This document shows, piece by piece, positions 8,232 to 17,422 of a stretch of 34,474 bases of DNA (the stretch's first letter is position 1; each line of letters begins with the position of its first letter). This DNA comes from an uncultured Lachnospiraceae bacterium. Lineage in GTDB: Bacteria > Bacillota > Clostridia > Lachnospirales > Lachnospiraceae. The notes below the pieces were generated by a model that saw only the letters and a program-made list of their open reading frames with translations, had not been told where the DNA came from and searched no databases. The stretch spans positions 1-34,474 of the forward strand of contig CALWSG010000058.1 in NCBI GenBank assembly GCA_944384155.1, written 5' to 3'. A program made the translations under genes and the position numbers.

Positions 8232-8249
8232 TTGTTAATAAATTGACAA
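8232..8249 (+). promoter_or_regulatory. Probable Rex operator of adhE
   Basis: TTGTTAATAAATTGACAA matches the clostridial Rex consensus TTGTTAA-N4-TTAACAA with a single mismatch. It sits immediately after the -10 box over the predicted start site, the expected place for a repressor. Rex releases DNA when NADH rises, so adhE would be switched on when reducing power must be disposed of. The consensus is recalled knowledge and the match was read directly. Confidence 0.8.
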
Positions 8250-8270
8250 TTCATACAGGAGGATTCTAAA

Positions 8271-10886
8271 ATGGCAAAGAAAGAAACAAAAGCAGCTTCA
8301 CCTGCAATAGTAGATTCAGTTGAGTCATTGGCAGCAAGAATTGCAGAGGTTAAGGCGGCACAGAAGGAATTCGCTACATTTTCACAGGAGAAAGTAGATG
8401 CTATATTTAAGGCGGCAGCTACAGCAGCGAATCAAATGAGAATACCACTTGCAAAAATGGCAGTGGAAGAGACAGGAATGGGTGTAGTTGAGGATAAGAT
8501 TACAAAGAATCACTATGCATCAGAATATATTTATAACGCATATAAGAATACAAAGACATGCGGTATCATCGAGGAGGACAAGGCGTATGGAATTAAGAAG
8601 ATTGCAGAGCCTATCGGTCTTGTTGCAGCAGTTATTCCTACAACAAATCCAACCTCAACAGCTATATTTAAGACATTAATCTGTTTAAAGACAAGAAATG
8701 GTATTATTATTTCGCCACATCCAAGGGCTAAGGCATCAACAATAGCAGCAGCTAAGGTTGTTCTTGAGGCAGCAGTTAAGGCGGGAGCCCCTGAGGGAAT
8801 TATAAGCTGGATAGATGTTCCTTCACTCGAGCTTACAAATATGATTATGCAGGAGGCAGACATTATTCTGGCAACAGGAGGCCCTGGAATGGTTAAGGCT
8901 GCTTACTCTTCAGGTAAGCCGGCATTAGGTGTTGGTGCAGGTAATACTCCGGTTATTATTGATGATACGGCAGACATTAAGTTGGCAGTAAACTCAATTA
9001 TTCACTCAAAGACATTTGATAATGGTATGATTTGTGCTTCAGAGCAGTCAGTAACAGTTCTTGACAGCATTTATGATGAGGTAAGAAAAGAGTTTGAATA
9101 CAGAGGCTGCTACTTCTTAAAGAAAGATGAAATCGAGAAGGTAAGAAAGACTATCCTTGTAAATGGTGCATTAAATGCAAAAATCGTAGGACAGAGTGCA
9201 CATACAATAGCGGCACTTGCAGGAGTTGATGTTCCTGAAAGTACAAAAATCTTAATCGGTGAAGTAGAATCTGTGGATATAGAAGAAGAATTTGCACATG
9301 AGAAGTTATCGCCGGTTCTTGCAATGTACAAGGCTAAGACATTTGATGAAGCTATATCAAAGGCAGAGCAGCTTGTGGCTGACGGCGGTTACGGTCATAC
9401 TTCTTCATTATATGTAAATGTAAATGAGACAGAAAAGATTAACAAGCACGCAGCAGCAATGAAGACATGCCGTATTCTTGTAAACACTCCTTCTTCACAT
9501 GGCGGTATCGGTGACCTTTACAACTTTAAGATGGCTCCTTCTTTAACACTTGGCTGTGGTTCATGGGGCGGTAATTCCGTATCTGAGAACGTAGGTGTTA
9601 AGCACTTAATTAACATTAAGACAGTAGCTGAGAGGAGAGAAAATATGCTTTGGTTCAGGGCACCTGAGAAGGTTTACTTTAAGAAGGGCTGTATGCCTGT
9701 AGCTCTTGATGAGTTAAAGAATGTAATGGATAAGAAGAGAGTATTTATAGTAACAGACTCATTCTTATATTTAAACGGATATACAAAGCCAATTACAGAT
9801 AAGTTAGATGAGATGGGAATCGTACATCATTGCTTCTACAATGTACAGCCGGATCCTACACTTAAGAATGCACAGGAAGGTGCAGAGGCTATGAGAAGCT
9901 TTAAGCCTGATGCAATCATTGCATTCGGCGGTGGTTCTGCAATGGATGCAGGAAAGATTATGTGGGTAATGTATGAGCATCCAGAAGTAGATTTCCAGGA
10001 TATGGCAATGAGATTTATGGATATACGTAAGAGAGTATATACATTCCCTAAGATGGGCGAGAAGGCATACTTTATAGCTATTCCTACATCTTCAGGAACA
10101 GGTTCTGAGTGTACCGCATTTGCAGTTATCACAGATCAGAATACAGGCGTTAAGTATCCTCTTGCAGATTATGAGTTATTACCTGATATGGCTATCGTTG
10201 ATACAGATAATATGATGAGCCAGCCAAAGGGACTTACAAGTGCATCAGGTATCGATGTTATGACCCATGCACTTGAGGCATATGCTTCAATTATGGCTTC
10301 TGATTATACAGACGGTCTTGCACTTAAGGCAGCAAATAATGTAATGCACTACTTAAAGAAAGCATATGATAATGGTTCAGATGTAGAGGCAAGACAGAAG
10401 ATGGCAGATGCTTCATGTATGGCAGGTATGGCGTTTAATAATGCATTCCTTGGACTTTGCCACTCTATGGCGCATAAGCTTGGTGCATTCCATCACTTAC
10501 CGCACGGTGTAGCAAACGCATTGTTAATTACAATGATTATGGAGTATAACGCTTCTGAGGTTCCTACAAAGATGGGTACATTCCCTCAGTATGAATATCC
10601 GCATACACTTGCAAGATATGCAGAGATGGGAAGATTCTGCGGCATTACAGGTAAAGATGATGCAGAGGTATTAAAGAACTTTATTAAGGCTATTGAGGAG
10701 CTTAAGGAAGCAGTTGGCATTAAGAAGACAATTAAGGAATACAATGTTGACGAGAAGTACTTCTTAGATACACTTGACAGCATGGTTGAGCAGGCATTTG
10801 ATGACCAGTGTACAGGTGCAAACCCAAGATATCCGCTTATGAGCGAGATTAAGGAAATGTACCTTAAGGCTTACTATGGTAAATAA
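8271..10886 (+). CDS. adhE: Bifunctional acetaldehyde-CoA/alcohol dehydrogenase AdhE
   Basis: An 871-aa cytoplasmic enzyme that reduces acetyl-CoA to acetaldehyde and then to ethanol, regenerating NAD+ during fermentation. The N-terminal half (to about 440) is the CoA-acylating aldehyde dehydrogenase, with catalytic Cys255 in DNGMICASEQ. The C-terminal half (from about 470) is an iron-dependent alcohol dehydrogenase, with the NAD-binding GGGSAMDAGK at 553-562 and iron-site segments GIDVMTHALEAY near 660, GLCHSMAHKLGAFHHLPHG near 735-755. Full length matches the family, and both active sites look intact. AGGAGG lies eight bases before the ATG. Codon use is richer in preferred codons than in its neighbours, as expected for a highly expressed gene. 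It has its own promoter, Rex operator and terminator, so it is monocistronic. Confidence 0.97.
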   Translation: MAKKETKAASPAIVDSVESLAARIAEVKAAQKEFATFSQEKVDAIFKAAATAANQMRIPLAKMAVEETGMGVVEDKITKNHYASEYIYNAYKNTKTCGIIEEDKAYGIKKIAEPIGLVAAVIPTTNPTSTAIFKTLICLKTRNGIIISPHPRAKASTIAAAKVVLEAAVKAGAPEGIISWIDVPSLELTNMIMQEADIILATGGPGMVKAAYSSGKPALGVGAGNTPVIIDDTADIKLAVNSIIHSKTFDNGMICASEQSVTVLDSIYDEVRKEFEYRGCYFLKKDEIEKVRKTILVNGALNAKIVGQSAHTIAALAGVDVPESTKILIGEVESVDIEEEFAHEKLSPVLAMYKAKTFDEAISKAEQLVADGGYGHTSSLYVNVNETEKINKHAAAMKTCRILVNTPSSHGGIGDLYNFKMAPSLTLGCGSWGGNSVSENVGVKHLINIKTVAERRENMLWFRAPEKVYFKKGCMPVALDELKNVMDKKRVFIVTDSFLYLNGYTKPITDKLDEMGIVHHCFYNVQPDPTLKNAQEGAEAMRSFKPDAIIAFGGGSAMDAGKIMWVMYEHPEVDFQDMAMRFMDIRKRVYTFPKMGEKAYFIAIPTSSGTGSECTAFAVITDQNTGVKYPLADYELLPDMAIVDTDNMMSQPKGLTSASGIDVMTHALEAYASIMASDYTDGLALKAANNVMHYLKKAYDNGSDVEARQKMADASCMAGMAFNNAFLGLCHSMAHKLGAFHHLPHGVANALLITMIMEYNASEVPTKMGTFPQYEYPHTLARYAEMGRFCGITGKDDAEVLKNFIKAIEELKEAVGIKKTIKEYNVDEKYFLDTLDSMVEQAFDDQCTGANPRYPLMSEIKEMYLKAYYGK

Positions 10887-10951
10887 TTTACTATAGTAAA
10901 TAATAAATAAGTTAGAAATTTCTTTGCCAAAAGAATTCTAAATATAAATAA

Positions 10952-10980
10952 AGCAGTCGGTTTAAGGCCGGCTGCTTTTT
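10952..10980. terminator. Terminator of adhE, shared with the convergent gene
   Basis: AGCAGTCGG (10952-10960) pairs with CCGGCTGCT (10968-10976) with one G-U pair, followed by a T run. On the minus strand the same hairpin is followed by a T-rich stretch, so it can also stop transcription of the convergent gene ending at 11053. Confidence 0.88.
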
Positions 10981-11052
10981 AAATGTGTAATTAGCAGTAC
11001 ACGTTTCTAATGGGTGGAAGTTTTTGCTCCGCTCCTGTAGTGGGAACTTTCA

Positions 11053-13545
11053 TTAATCTGTATTTTTCATCATGACTACAAATATATTGCCTGAAGCCTG
11101 CACTGAGGCAAGACCGTCGCTGTAAGACATTTTTGTGATTTCTCCGGTTGTCAGGCTTGTAAATGCTAAAGTGTCTACAACTCCCTGATATGAGGAGTAT
11201 GCGGAAAGTATTACATATCCCATGTTTTCCATGTATGTTATAACAGGAATATCCTTTGAGCCATAGTATAAAATGTTGGCAAATGATGTGCCTGTCAGGT
11301 TGTAGGAGGTGTATCCTTCATCTGACAGCATTGCCTCAACAGACTGATACTTTTTGCTTATAAGCTCTGAGGTGTCGGAAAGCTTGGCCAAATCAGGCTT
11401 TGTAATTTTTGCCCACATTATATTTCCGGATGATTCTATAACCATGCCAAAGTTTTCATCTGCATACTCAATGGCGCTTTTTAAATCAGTAAAGGAAGCT
11501 GCCAGTGTACCATATGCATATACATAATAAATATCTCCGGTGTCAGTGCCGTCATTTAAATCCAGCTTATTTGCCGATATAAATGAAAAGGCTTCCGTTG
11601 ATACAAGGGATAGTTTGTTAGAGCTTGTGACAGTGTATGCAAAGTATAGTACACACTCTTTTTTCTTAAGTTCTGTAGTAATAGTGGTCAGCTCTACAAT
11701 GTCAGAGCCTTCTGCCCGGCGGTTTACAAACTTATCATCATCTATGGCAGTAAAATTGCCGTTTTCATCTTTACTCAGCCGCGTAAGGTTTAATATATTG
11801 TCTGTAATTGTAATATTACTTATATATACATTATCCTTGGCATAGGTTTCGGTGGTCTGTTCCTGATTACTGTCTGAAGTGTGAAGAAGCACATCTATTT
11901 TATACATTGGAAATATAGTATTTCCTGAGGCATCAGTATATACGTCTGAAATTCTGGCAGTGCCGTATATAAGATCATTTTCAATGAAGCCTATGGCTTT
12001 AATATATTCTCCCTCACCTGCCTTAATGGTGAAATCTTTTTTTGCATCCACATCTATTACGCGAATACTGTCGGCACCGTATATTGTTGTGTTTTCATGC
12101 CATGCCAGTATGTTGTTGTTTTCATTTATAATATAGTTGCCGGGACGAAGATCTGTGACAAGCTGAACATACTCGTTACTGTCCATGGTAACTGTGTAGA
12201 TGCTGTCTCCGATCATAAAATATAAAAGGTTATCCTCTGTAAGGTATGCAAATTTTCCTACGGAATCCTTTAATATGTTATATGGCTTTGATGATGGAAC
12301 AAAAACAAGCTCTGTCACTGAATTATTGTCATAGTAATATTTATACAGTGCAACACCTACCTGTCCTTCATGAGCACCTTTTTCCATATAGCCGTACACA
12401 AGAAAAAGAGTATCTCCATTATCGTCCGTTGAGATAATTTCTATATCAAACTGGTCATATTCCATGCGGACGTCCCCGTCTGCCATATCCTCAAAAGAAA
12501 AGATTGAAATAATCCGGTTTTCTGCCATATCCATTGTCCAAAGGCTTCCGTCCTTTACAAAGGAGACAAAAGAGCCTGAACTGTTAGTCTTATATTTTAC
12601 TGTAAGGTCACTGTCAAGCCCCAGATTAATTCTTGTTTTGGAAATATTCTGCTCGGTAGGATCGAATATCTGCTCTACATTGCGGTCATACACATACAGG
12701 TATGTGGTATTTATTCCCAGACGTACTCTGAAAAATTCAGTAACATTATAATATTGGTAGGTATCGTAATCATTTTTTGCACGTACCTTATATTTAAGCT
12801 GAAAACAGCTTGTATCACCTGAGATTTCCGTTATAGATACAACAGGCTGTGAAACACGCTCAACATTGAGATTTCCCCAGGTAAGGTTATTAAAGCTGGA
12901 GTGTATGTCAACATCTGCAAGATTAGTGTTATCCCTTGATGGAGATATTTCCAGATTGCCTATATAGCTTTCAAAGGCAGCAGAATCAAGAGTGCTTAGA
13001 CTGAAATTGTTTACAAAGTCAAGCTGGGCAGATATCTCGCTTTCGCTTTGCTCCATTATCCTTGAGTAATAATATATGTTTCCGTGCTTTTCAGTTGTCA
13101 GCTTTATAATAAGCAGATATTCCTCATCTTTTTCGGGGATTGTTGATATGTCTAACACTGCAGTTACGTCAGAGTCATTTACCTGCCATTCCTCAAGTGA
13201 AACATCTTCTATCAGCCTTGAGGTATCAAGACTTCTTACCTCATAAGAAATACCCACAATATTATTGTCATATCTGTATATGGAAATAGAAAGCTGTCTG
13301 TCAGAGCTTAATGGCGTTATAACGTCACGCATATACTGTGCCTCCATGGGAGATGTATATCCGTGGAGTGCATTAAATTCTAGACCGTCATAATGCATTG
13401 TTATAACAGGAAGAGTGGCAGTATCAAGGTTTTCTTCAGGAAGGGACGGCTCTTTGTGATTAAGTGTAAAATAAAGTGCAGCTACGCTTATAAATATTAA
13501 GAGGAAAACCACTATTTTTAATATTGTTCCCTTTATTGTCTTCAT
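11053..13545 (-). CDS. Membrane-anchored extracytoplasmic protein of unknown function
   Basis: An 830-aa protein with a single N-terminal membrane segment (about residues 8-27, ILKIVVFLLIFISVAALYF). The rest is predicted outside the cell. It is acidic, rich in Ser, Thr, Asp and Tyr, and strand-rich with repeated short segments, for example around residues 320-560 (NSSGSFVSFVKDGSLWTMDM, LLYFMIGDSIYTVTM). This suggests beta-propeller-like or beta-sandwich folds. I do not recognise a named family and see no catalytic motif. The start follows the methyltransferase stop by two bases, with GGGGG upstream, so the two are translationally coupled. The methyltransferase link says little about its job. 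Confidence 0.8.
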   Translation of the reverse strand: MKTIKGTILKIVVFLLIFISVAALYFTLNHKEPSLPEENLDTATLPVITMHYDGLEFNALHGYTSPMEAQYMRDVITPLSSDRQLSISIYRYDNNIVGISYEVRSLDTSRLIEDVSLEEWQVNDSDVTAVLDISTIPEKDEEYLLIIKLTTEKHGNIYYYSRIMEQSESEISAQLDFVNNFSLSTLDSAAFESYIGNLEISPSRDNTNLADVDIHSSFNNLTWGNLNVERVSQPVVSITEISGDTSCFQLKYKVRAKNDYDTYQYYNVTEFFRVRLGINTTYLYVYDRNVEQIFDPTEQNISKTRINLGLDSDLTVKYKTNSSGSFVSFVKDGSLWTMDMAENRIISIFSFEDMADGDVRMEYDQFDIEIISTDDNGDTLFLVYGYMEKGAHEGQVGVALYKYYYDNNSVTELVFVPSSKPYNILKDSVGKFAYLTEDNLLYFMIGDSIYTVTMDSNEYVQLVTDLRPGNYIINENNNILAWHENTTIYGADSIRVIDVDAKKDFTIKAGEGEYIKAIGFIENDLIYGTARISDVYTDASGNTIFPMYKIDVLLHTSDSNQEQTTETYAKDNVYISNITITDNILNLTRLSKDENGNFTAIDDDKFVNRRAEGSDIVELTTITTELKKKECVLYFAYTVTSSNKLSLVSTEAFSFISANKLDLNDGTDTGDIYYVYAYGTLAASFTDLKSAIEYADENFGMVIESSGNIMWAKITKPDLAKLSDTSELISKKYQSVEAMLSDEGYTSYNLTGTSFANILYYGSKDIPVITYMENMGYVILSAYSSYQGVVDTLAFTSLTTGEITKMSYSDGLASVQASGNIFVVMMKNTD

Positions 13546-13547
13546 GG

Positions 13548-14735
13548 TTATAAAAGCCCCCTTTCCTTTAATAAATTGTAAAGGGTAGGAGATACGTTAA
13601 GCTCCTTTATAAGCTCAAGGCATTGATTAAAGTCCCGGGAAGTATTTGTAATTCCTTTCCTTTTAACTGCTCTTATAAGAAGATTTTTTGGCGTATGCTC
13701 CATATTTATAAATTCCAAAATTTGTGTGTCATACCCGCAGGCATCGAGAATACAGCCTCTTATGCCGTCTGTCAAAAGGGAAGCAGTGCGTTCCTTTATA
13801 ATTCCGTATTTTAATACGGGAGACAAAAGCCGGTTTGATATGGTTTTATTAAATTCGTGCTGACAGCATGGCACAGACAAAATAACCTTGGCATTCCACA
13901 TAACTGCCTTTGCCAAAGCATAGTAGGTTGCAGTGTCACAGGCATGAAGAGTTACCATCATGTCAATATTGTCTGTTCCCTCATAGTCTGCCACATCTCC
14001 ATAAAAAAAATGTAAATCATTATATCCGTATTTCTCTGCAAGGCTGTTACAATGGGCAATAACATCTTTTTTTAAGTCAAGGCCTGTAATGCGTATATTA
14101 TACCCGTTTATTTCTTTTAAATAGTAATACATGGCAAATGTAAGATACGATTTGCCGCAGCCGAAGTCAAGAATGGATATTGTTTTGTTTTTGTCGAGGG
14201 AAGGAAGAATATCTCTGATAAATTCAAGAAAGCGGTTAATTTGCTTAAACTTATCATATTTTGACTTTATTATCTTCCCATCATCGGTCATTACGCCAAG
14301 GTCCTTAAGAAAAGGAACAGGGGTATTTTCGGGAAGGAGATATTCCTTTGTTCTGTTATGATTTATAGAGGAAGGCTCAAGGGAAAGCTTTGCGGTCTTT
14401 TCCCTGATTGTAATTTGTCCTTTGCTGCTTATAAGCACGGAAGCAGTATAGCCTTCACATTGAATCTGACATTGTTTAAAATCAGTCAAAATGGCATGAA
14501 TAGCATATTCAACTGCCTTCTCAAAAGAAATATTCCGGTGGAAAACCTTTGTGCCTGAGTATTCCGTTATTTGGCACATCTGGCGGTTTTGAACCATCAC
14601 CTGACGCAGTTTTACCTTATCTATGCTTCCAAGTTTGTTCTTTTTATTGCTTAGAACACAGCTTATTAAGGATGTATTTATAGATTTATCTAAAAGCTCT
14701 TTTAATTTATCCATATAATCCCATGTACCTTTCAA
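13548..14735 (-). CDS. SAM-dependent methyltransferase, METTL25-like (PF13679 type)
   Basis: About 395 aa. The class I methyltransferase core starts with ILDFGCGKSYLTFAMYYYL (about residues 187-206), then GLDLKKDVIAHCNSLA, FFYGDVADYE and MMVTLHACDTATYYAL. The sequence ILSVPCCQHEFN is the Pro-Cys-Cys signature of the METTL25/GSTCD group, whose bacterial members are thought to act on RNA or protein; the substrate here is unknown. The first 150 residues form a separate N-terminal region with no clear family. The longest frame starts at a TTG at 14735. An ATG at 14714 (MDKLKELLDK) is an equally possible start, and neither has a strong ribosome site at ideal spacing. It lies between a small unknown gene and the coupled membrane protein. 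Confidence 0.85.
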   Translation of the reverse strand: MKGTWDYMDKLKELLDKSINTSLISCVLSNKKNKLGSIDKVKLRQVMVQNRQMCQITEYSGTKVFHRNISFEKAVEYAIHAILTDFKQCQIQCEGYTASVLISSKGQITIREKTAKLSLEPSSINHNRTKEYLLPENTPVPFLKDLGVMTDDGKIIKSKYDKFKQINRFLEFIRDILPSLDKNKTISILDFGCGKSYLTFAMYYYLKEINGYNIRITGLDLKKDVIAHCNSLAEKYGYNDLHFFYGDVADYEGTDNIDMMVTLHACDTATYYALAKAVMWNAKVILSVPCCQHEFNKTISNRLLSPVLKYGIIKERTASLLTDGIRGCILDACGYDTQILEFINMEHTPKNLLIRAVKRKGITNTSRDFNQCLELIKELNVSPTLYNLLKERGLL

Positions 14736-14794
14736 ATGAAGTTTGTATACGGAATTAGTATAACCTTTTATTATATTTATGTCTAGGATTTATT

Positions 14795-15121
14795 CTAAGA
14801 GAAAGCACGCCGTCTTACACGTCTGTGAATAAATTCATTTAGTATAAGTATTTCAATAAGCTCGGCATAAGGGCGGCCGTTTTGGTTTATATCAGGCTCA
14901 GAGGTGTTCATCATTTCAGTCATAAGATTATTATGAATTTGTCTTGCCATAAGATGTATCCTTTCCTTGTCAGGAAATTCATCATACATAAGACTGCCGT
15001 TATGCTCCAGTTTGTCGCAGTAATCAGAAACATGGCGGTATATATTCATAATACTGTCAGGGTATAAAGATTTAAAATATAAAATATCATTATATACTTC
15101 CGTATAAGTGTTTGTAAGCAT
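14795..15121 (-). CDS. Small conserved-looking hypothetical protein, 108 aa
   Basis: I do not recognise the family. The protein is helical and soluble, with an N-terminal segment TEVYNDILYFKSLYPDSIMN, a middle part rich in His, Met and charged residues, and a basic end (HRRVRRRAFS). The start is placed at the ATG at 15121, because GGAGG lies four bases upstream on the minus strand. A longer frame, back to 15151, would include that ribosome site inside the gene. It is the first gene of the minus-strand run leading to the methyltransferase and membrane protein, with a 60-bp gap, and is divergent from the YwmB-like gene. Confidence 0.75.
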   Translation of the reverse strand: MLTNTYTEVYNDILYFKSLYPDSIMNIYRHVSDYCDKLEHNGSLMYDEFPDKERIHLMARQIHNNLMTEMMNTSEPDINQNGRPYAELIEILILNEFIHRRVRRRAFS

Positions 15122-15264
15122 ATAGCCTCCTGATGGTTTAGTTTTCTGCAAATATTTTATGTGAGGAATAAAAAAATATAACTAAAATCTTCATGTTATG
15201 TATAAAGAAAACAGCAATGGTAAATAATAACAGAAAACATATAGTGCAGGAAGGAATGAAAGAT

Positions 15265-16017
15265 ATGAGGAAAAAACTATTGTATATATGCGGAGTATTA
15301 TGGCTGTTTGCTCTGTTTCAAATGGTAAAAAATTATGAGGAGGAAAAGGAGCCGGATATAATAACGGCATTTACAAGCGATATGTTTTTGGATACAGTAA
15401 GCCAGGTAAAATCAACAGCATTTTATGGCAATGTATATCTTGAGGAGGAGGACAGGGAAAAAGTCATAAAGGAAATAGCATCGAAACTTGGAATAGAGGA
15501 GCCTTATGAAATAACTACCGAGGAAACCGATACAGGAAAGAAAACTGTGTTAGAAAAAAATGCTTCATCTGTCACTACGGTAATAAGCCTTGTTACGGTG
15601 GAAAGCCAGGTAAGTAAAATAATTATGAGTCAGAAACAGTATATAACCGTTGACATGGAGATTAGCAATTCTCTTGAGAGCGGTGTCTATTACAGGGACA
15701 TCATAGAGAGCATATATGAGGATATGGATTTGAGTGCAGATGTGTATCTTTACCTTAAGGGAAATATAAATGGAGATATAAGCAGCTCTGAAAAAAATTC
15801 TATTGCAGATCATATCATAGAAAGCCTTAACGGCGATATAGTCACGGAGAGAAGAAGCAGTGATTTGTTTAATGTGTATGCTTATTCGGAAAATATAGAG
15901 GATTATGTGGTATATGGAAGTACTAAGACGAATATAAATATAGTAATTTCATATAACGATATAACGGGTATGACAGAGGTGTATATGGCAACGCCTATTA
16001 TGAATGATGATTATTAA
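15265..16017 (+). CDS. YwmB-like secreted/membrane-anchored protein
   Basis: About 250 aa from the ATG at 15265, preceded by AGGAAGGA; a longer frame to 15193 has no ribosome site. A short N-terminal hydrophobic segment (LLYICGVLWLFALFQMV) is an anchor or signal peptide. The rest looks like a two-lobed alpha/beta fold: residues 60-180 hold YGNVYLEEEDREKVIKEIAS and LYLKGNINGDISSSEKNSIA. The length, the split layout and the closing TNINIVISYNDITGMTEVYM resemble the YwmB (DUF1779) family found near cell-wall genes in Firmicutes. Function in that family is not settled. It is divergent from the small hypothetical gene and convergent with mecA-DUF1858. Confidence 0.65.
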   Translation: MRKKLLYICGVLWLFALFQMVKNYEEEKEPDIITAFTSDMFLDTVSQVKSTAFYGNVYLEEEDREKVIKEIASKLGIEEPYEITTEETDTGKKTVLEKNASSVTTVISLVTVESQVSKIIMSQKQYITVDMEISNSLESGVYYRDIIESIYEDMDLSADVYLYLKGNINGDISSSEKNSIADHIIESLNGDIVTERRSSDLFNVYAYSENIEDYVVYGSTKTNINIVISYNDITGMTEVYMATPIMNDDY

Positions 16018-16046
16018 AAAACAGAGCCCCAAAAAGGAGCCCTGTT
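16016..16046 (-). terminator. Terminator of the mecA-DUF1858 operon
   Basis: On the minus strand an 11-bp stem (16036-16046 with 16020-16030, two G-U pairs) around TTTTT is followed by TTTTTT. On the plus strand the two G-U pairs become A-C mismatches and there is no T run, so it works for the minus strand only. Confidence 0.85.
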
Positions 16047-16104
16047 ACATGAAAATGCATTCATGAAGATGCAAAATAGCATACCGTCATAATATATTTT
16101 AAGG

Positions 16105-16314
16105 TTATGCATTCTTCTGTACAAGGTATTCATTAAGGTTGTCGAGTACTTCCTCAACCTCAAGACCATGCACAAAGCACGCCTCCTCAAGTGTTTCACC
16201 CTGTGATGCAGGGCAGCCTATACAGTGCATGCCTGAAGCCATAAGAACAGGTGCAAGTTCTGCATCCACTGCAAGAATATCAGCAATAATCATATCTTTA
16301 TTTATAGTTGTCAT
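16105..16314 (-). CDS. DUF1858 domain protein
   Basis: A 69-aa small protein matching the DUF1858, 'hybrid-cluster-protein-associated redox disulfide' type. An N-terminal helix (MIIADILAVDAELAPVLMAS) is followed by the redox motif GMHCIGCPASQGETLEEAC, with Cys31 and Cys34 as a CxxC pair and a third cysteine downstream. Such proteins are thought to sense or carry redox state. The start codon follows the mecA stop directly, with AGGAGG inside the mecA end, so the pair is translationally coupled. Confidence 0.9.
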   Translation of the reverse strand: MTTINKDMIIADILAVDAELAPVLMASGMHCIGCPASQGETLEEACFVHGLEVEEVLDNLNEYLVQKNA

Positions 16315-17112
16315 TTAATTAGTCCTCCTGTTATTAACTGTTTGAAGCTTTTGAATAGCCTTTTTTTGTATTATCTTAGTAAAGTGTTCCTTTAAATAGG
16401 CAGCATTGGCAGCGGTGCTGTTCTCGCCCTTGCCGTATTCGGAAATAATACAGCATATAGCCGAAAATTCCTCAAGGGAATGAGACGACTTGTATGCGAT
16501 AAGGTAATATCTTCCGTCTGATGATGATTTGTACAGTGAATTCTGTCCCTTGTATATGCCGTTTAAAAGACCGGCCACATTAATAACGGAATTAAGAGTG
16601 TCAAAGGAATATATCTTAAATAATGGTATAGAAGATATATCACCGGAAGCTTTTGACTTTTTATCATTCTTTTTGATACCAAGTGATTCCGGAAGCGGCA
16701 CAAAGGAATCGTTTGCTGCATTGGCAACCTTTTCCTTCACTTGATTCAGCATATCAATAAGGTCGTTTGTTACAGGTGAGTTTATGTCATCCTCAATAAC
16801 GTCCATATCATCCATATCATCATCGGAAGGGGCAAACCTTGAAAATCTGGTATCCAGCTCCTCAGGATCCTCTACCTTTGTTATCACCAGAATTATGCAG
16901 TCGGCAGAAACAGGAATTGCCTCTATCATAAGAGGAATGTCTTCCGCCTCAAAACCAAATTCGGCAAACGCCTGCTGCATCATATCTCTGAAAAGGCTCT
17001 TAGCTTTTTCAGTGCCGTAAGCCAATTCGCTGAGTTTAATCTGCCTTGAGGCTAAATCTGATTTATTTAAAGTACACTTTATTTGATTATCATTTATTTT
17101 CTCGATTTTCAT
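16315..17112 (-). CDS. mecA: Adaptor protein MecA
   Basis: A 265-aa protein with the MecA layout: an N-terminal substrate-binding domain (MKIEKINDNQIKCTLNKSDL, then ELAYGTEKAKSLFRDMMQQA), a central acidic linker (residues 90-115, many Asp and Glu), and a C-terminal ClpC-binding domain (IPLFKIYSFDTLNSVINVAG through SLEEFSAICCIISEYGK). In Bacillus MecA delivers ComK and other substrates to the ClpCP protease and acts as a ClpC chaperone partner. The length is slightly above the usual 220 because of the linker. GGAG sits eight bases before the ATG. No clpC lies in this window. Confidence 0.93.
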   Translation of the reverse strand: MKIEKINDNQIKCTLNKSDLASRQIKLSELAYGTEKAKSLFRDMMQQAFAEFGFEAEDIPLMIEAIPVSADCIILVITKVEDPEELDTRFSRFAPSDDDMDDMDVIEDDINSPVTNDLIDMLNQVKEKVANAANDSFVPLPESLGIKKNDKKSKASGDISSIPLFKIYSFDTLNSVINVAGLLNGIYKGQNSLYKSSSDGRYYLIAYKSSHSLEEFSAICCIISEYGKGENSTAANAAYLKEHFTKIIQKKAIQKLQTVNNRRTN

Positions 17113-17422
17113 AGTCTACTCCAATCTGTCTTATAAAATAAGACTAATAATCAATATTTATTATGCACCTGTTCTGTATAAATTATTTTAGTATACTATA
17201 GTATAGCTTATTACTAATTCATCTGTAAAGTGAATATTAATTAAAAAACTATTAAATATGACCTTAAGTTTAAAAATTTAATTTTGCGGAAAACTGCTTG
17301 AATTAAACAATGTAAGATTTTACCAAAAAAATATTTACAAAAATATAAAATAACTATTGCATAATATTTAATTATGTTATACAATAATGTTGTTCTCATA
17401 GCCTGTACGATGTTTCAAAGAA
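17113..17422. promoter_or_regulatory. Divergent intergenic region between mecA and the kinase-TadZ operon
   Basis: Very AT-rich with no gene. For mecA (minus strand) a promoter reads TTTACA (17229-17224), an 18-bp spacer and TATACT (17205-17200). The -10 lies inside a perfect 14-bp palindrome, TATACTATAGTATA (17192-17205). In the mecA leader a 7-bp inverted repeat, GTCTTAT-AAA-ATAAGAC (17128-17144), lies just before the ribosome site. For the plus-strand operon, TTGCAT (17357-17362), 17 bp, TACAAT (17380-17385). Confidence 0.6.

Noticed and set aside
10871..10903. Near-duplicate TTACTATGGTAAATAA / TTTACTATAGTAAATAA at the adhE end
   Set aside because: Probably a small slippage duplication at the stop codon; the adjacent terminator explains the region.
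16014..16199. Minus-strand frame of 61 codons
   Set aside because: It overlaps DUF1858 in another frame and contains that operon's terminator.
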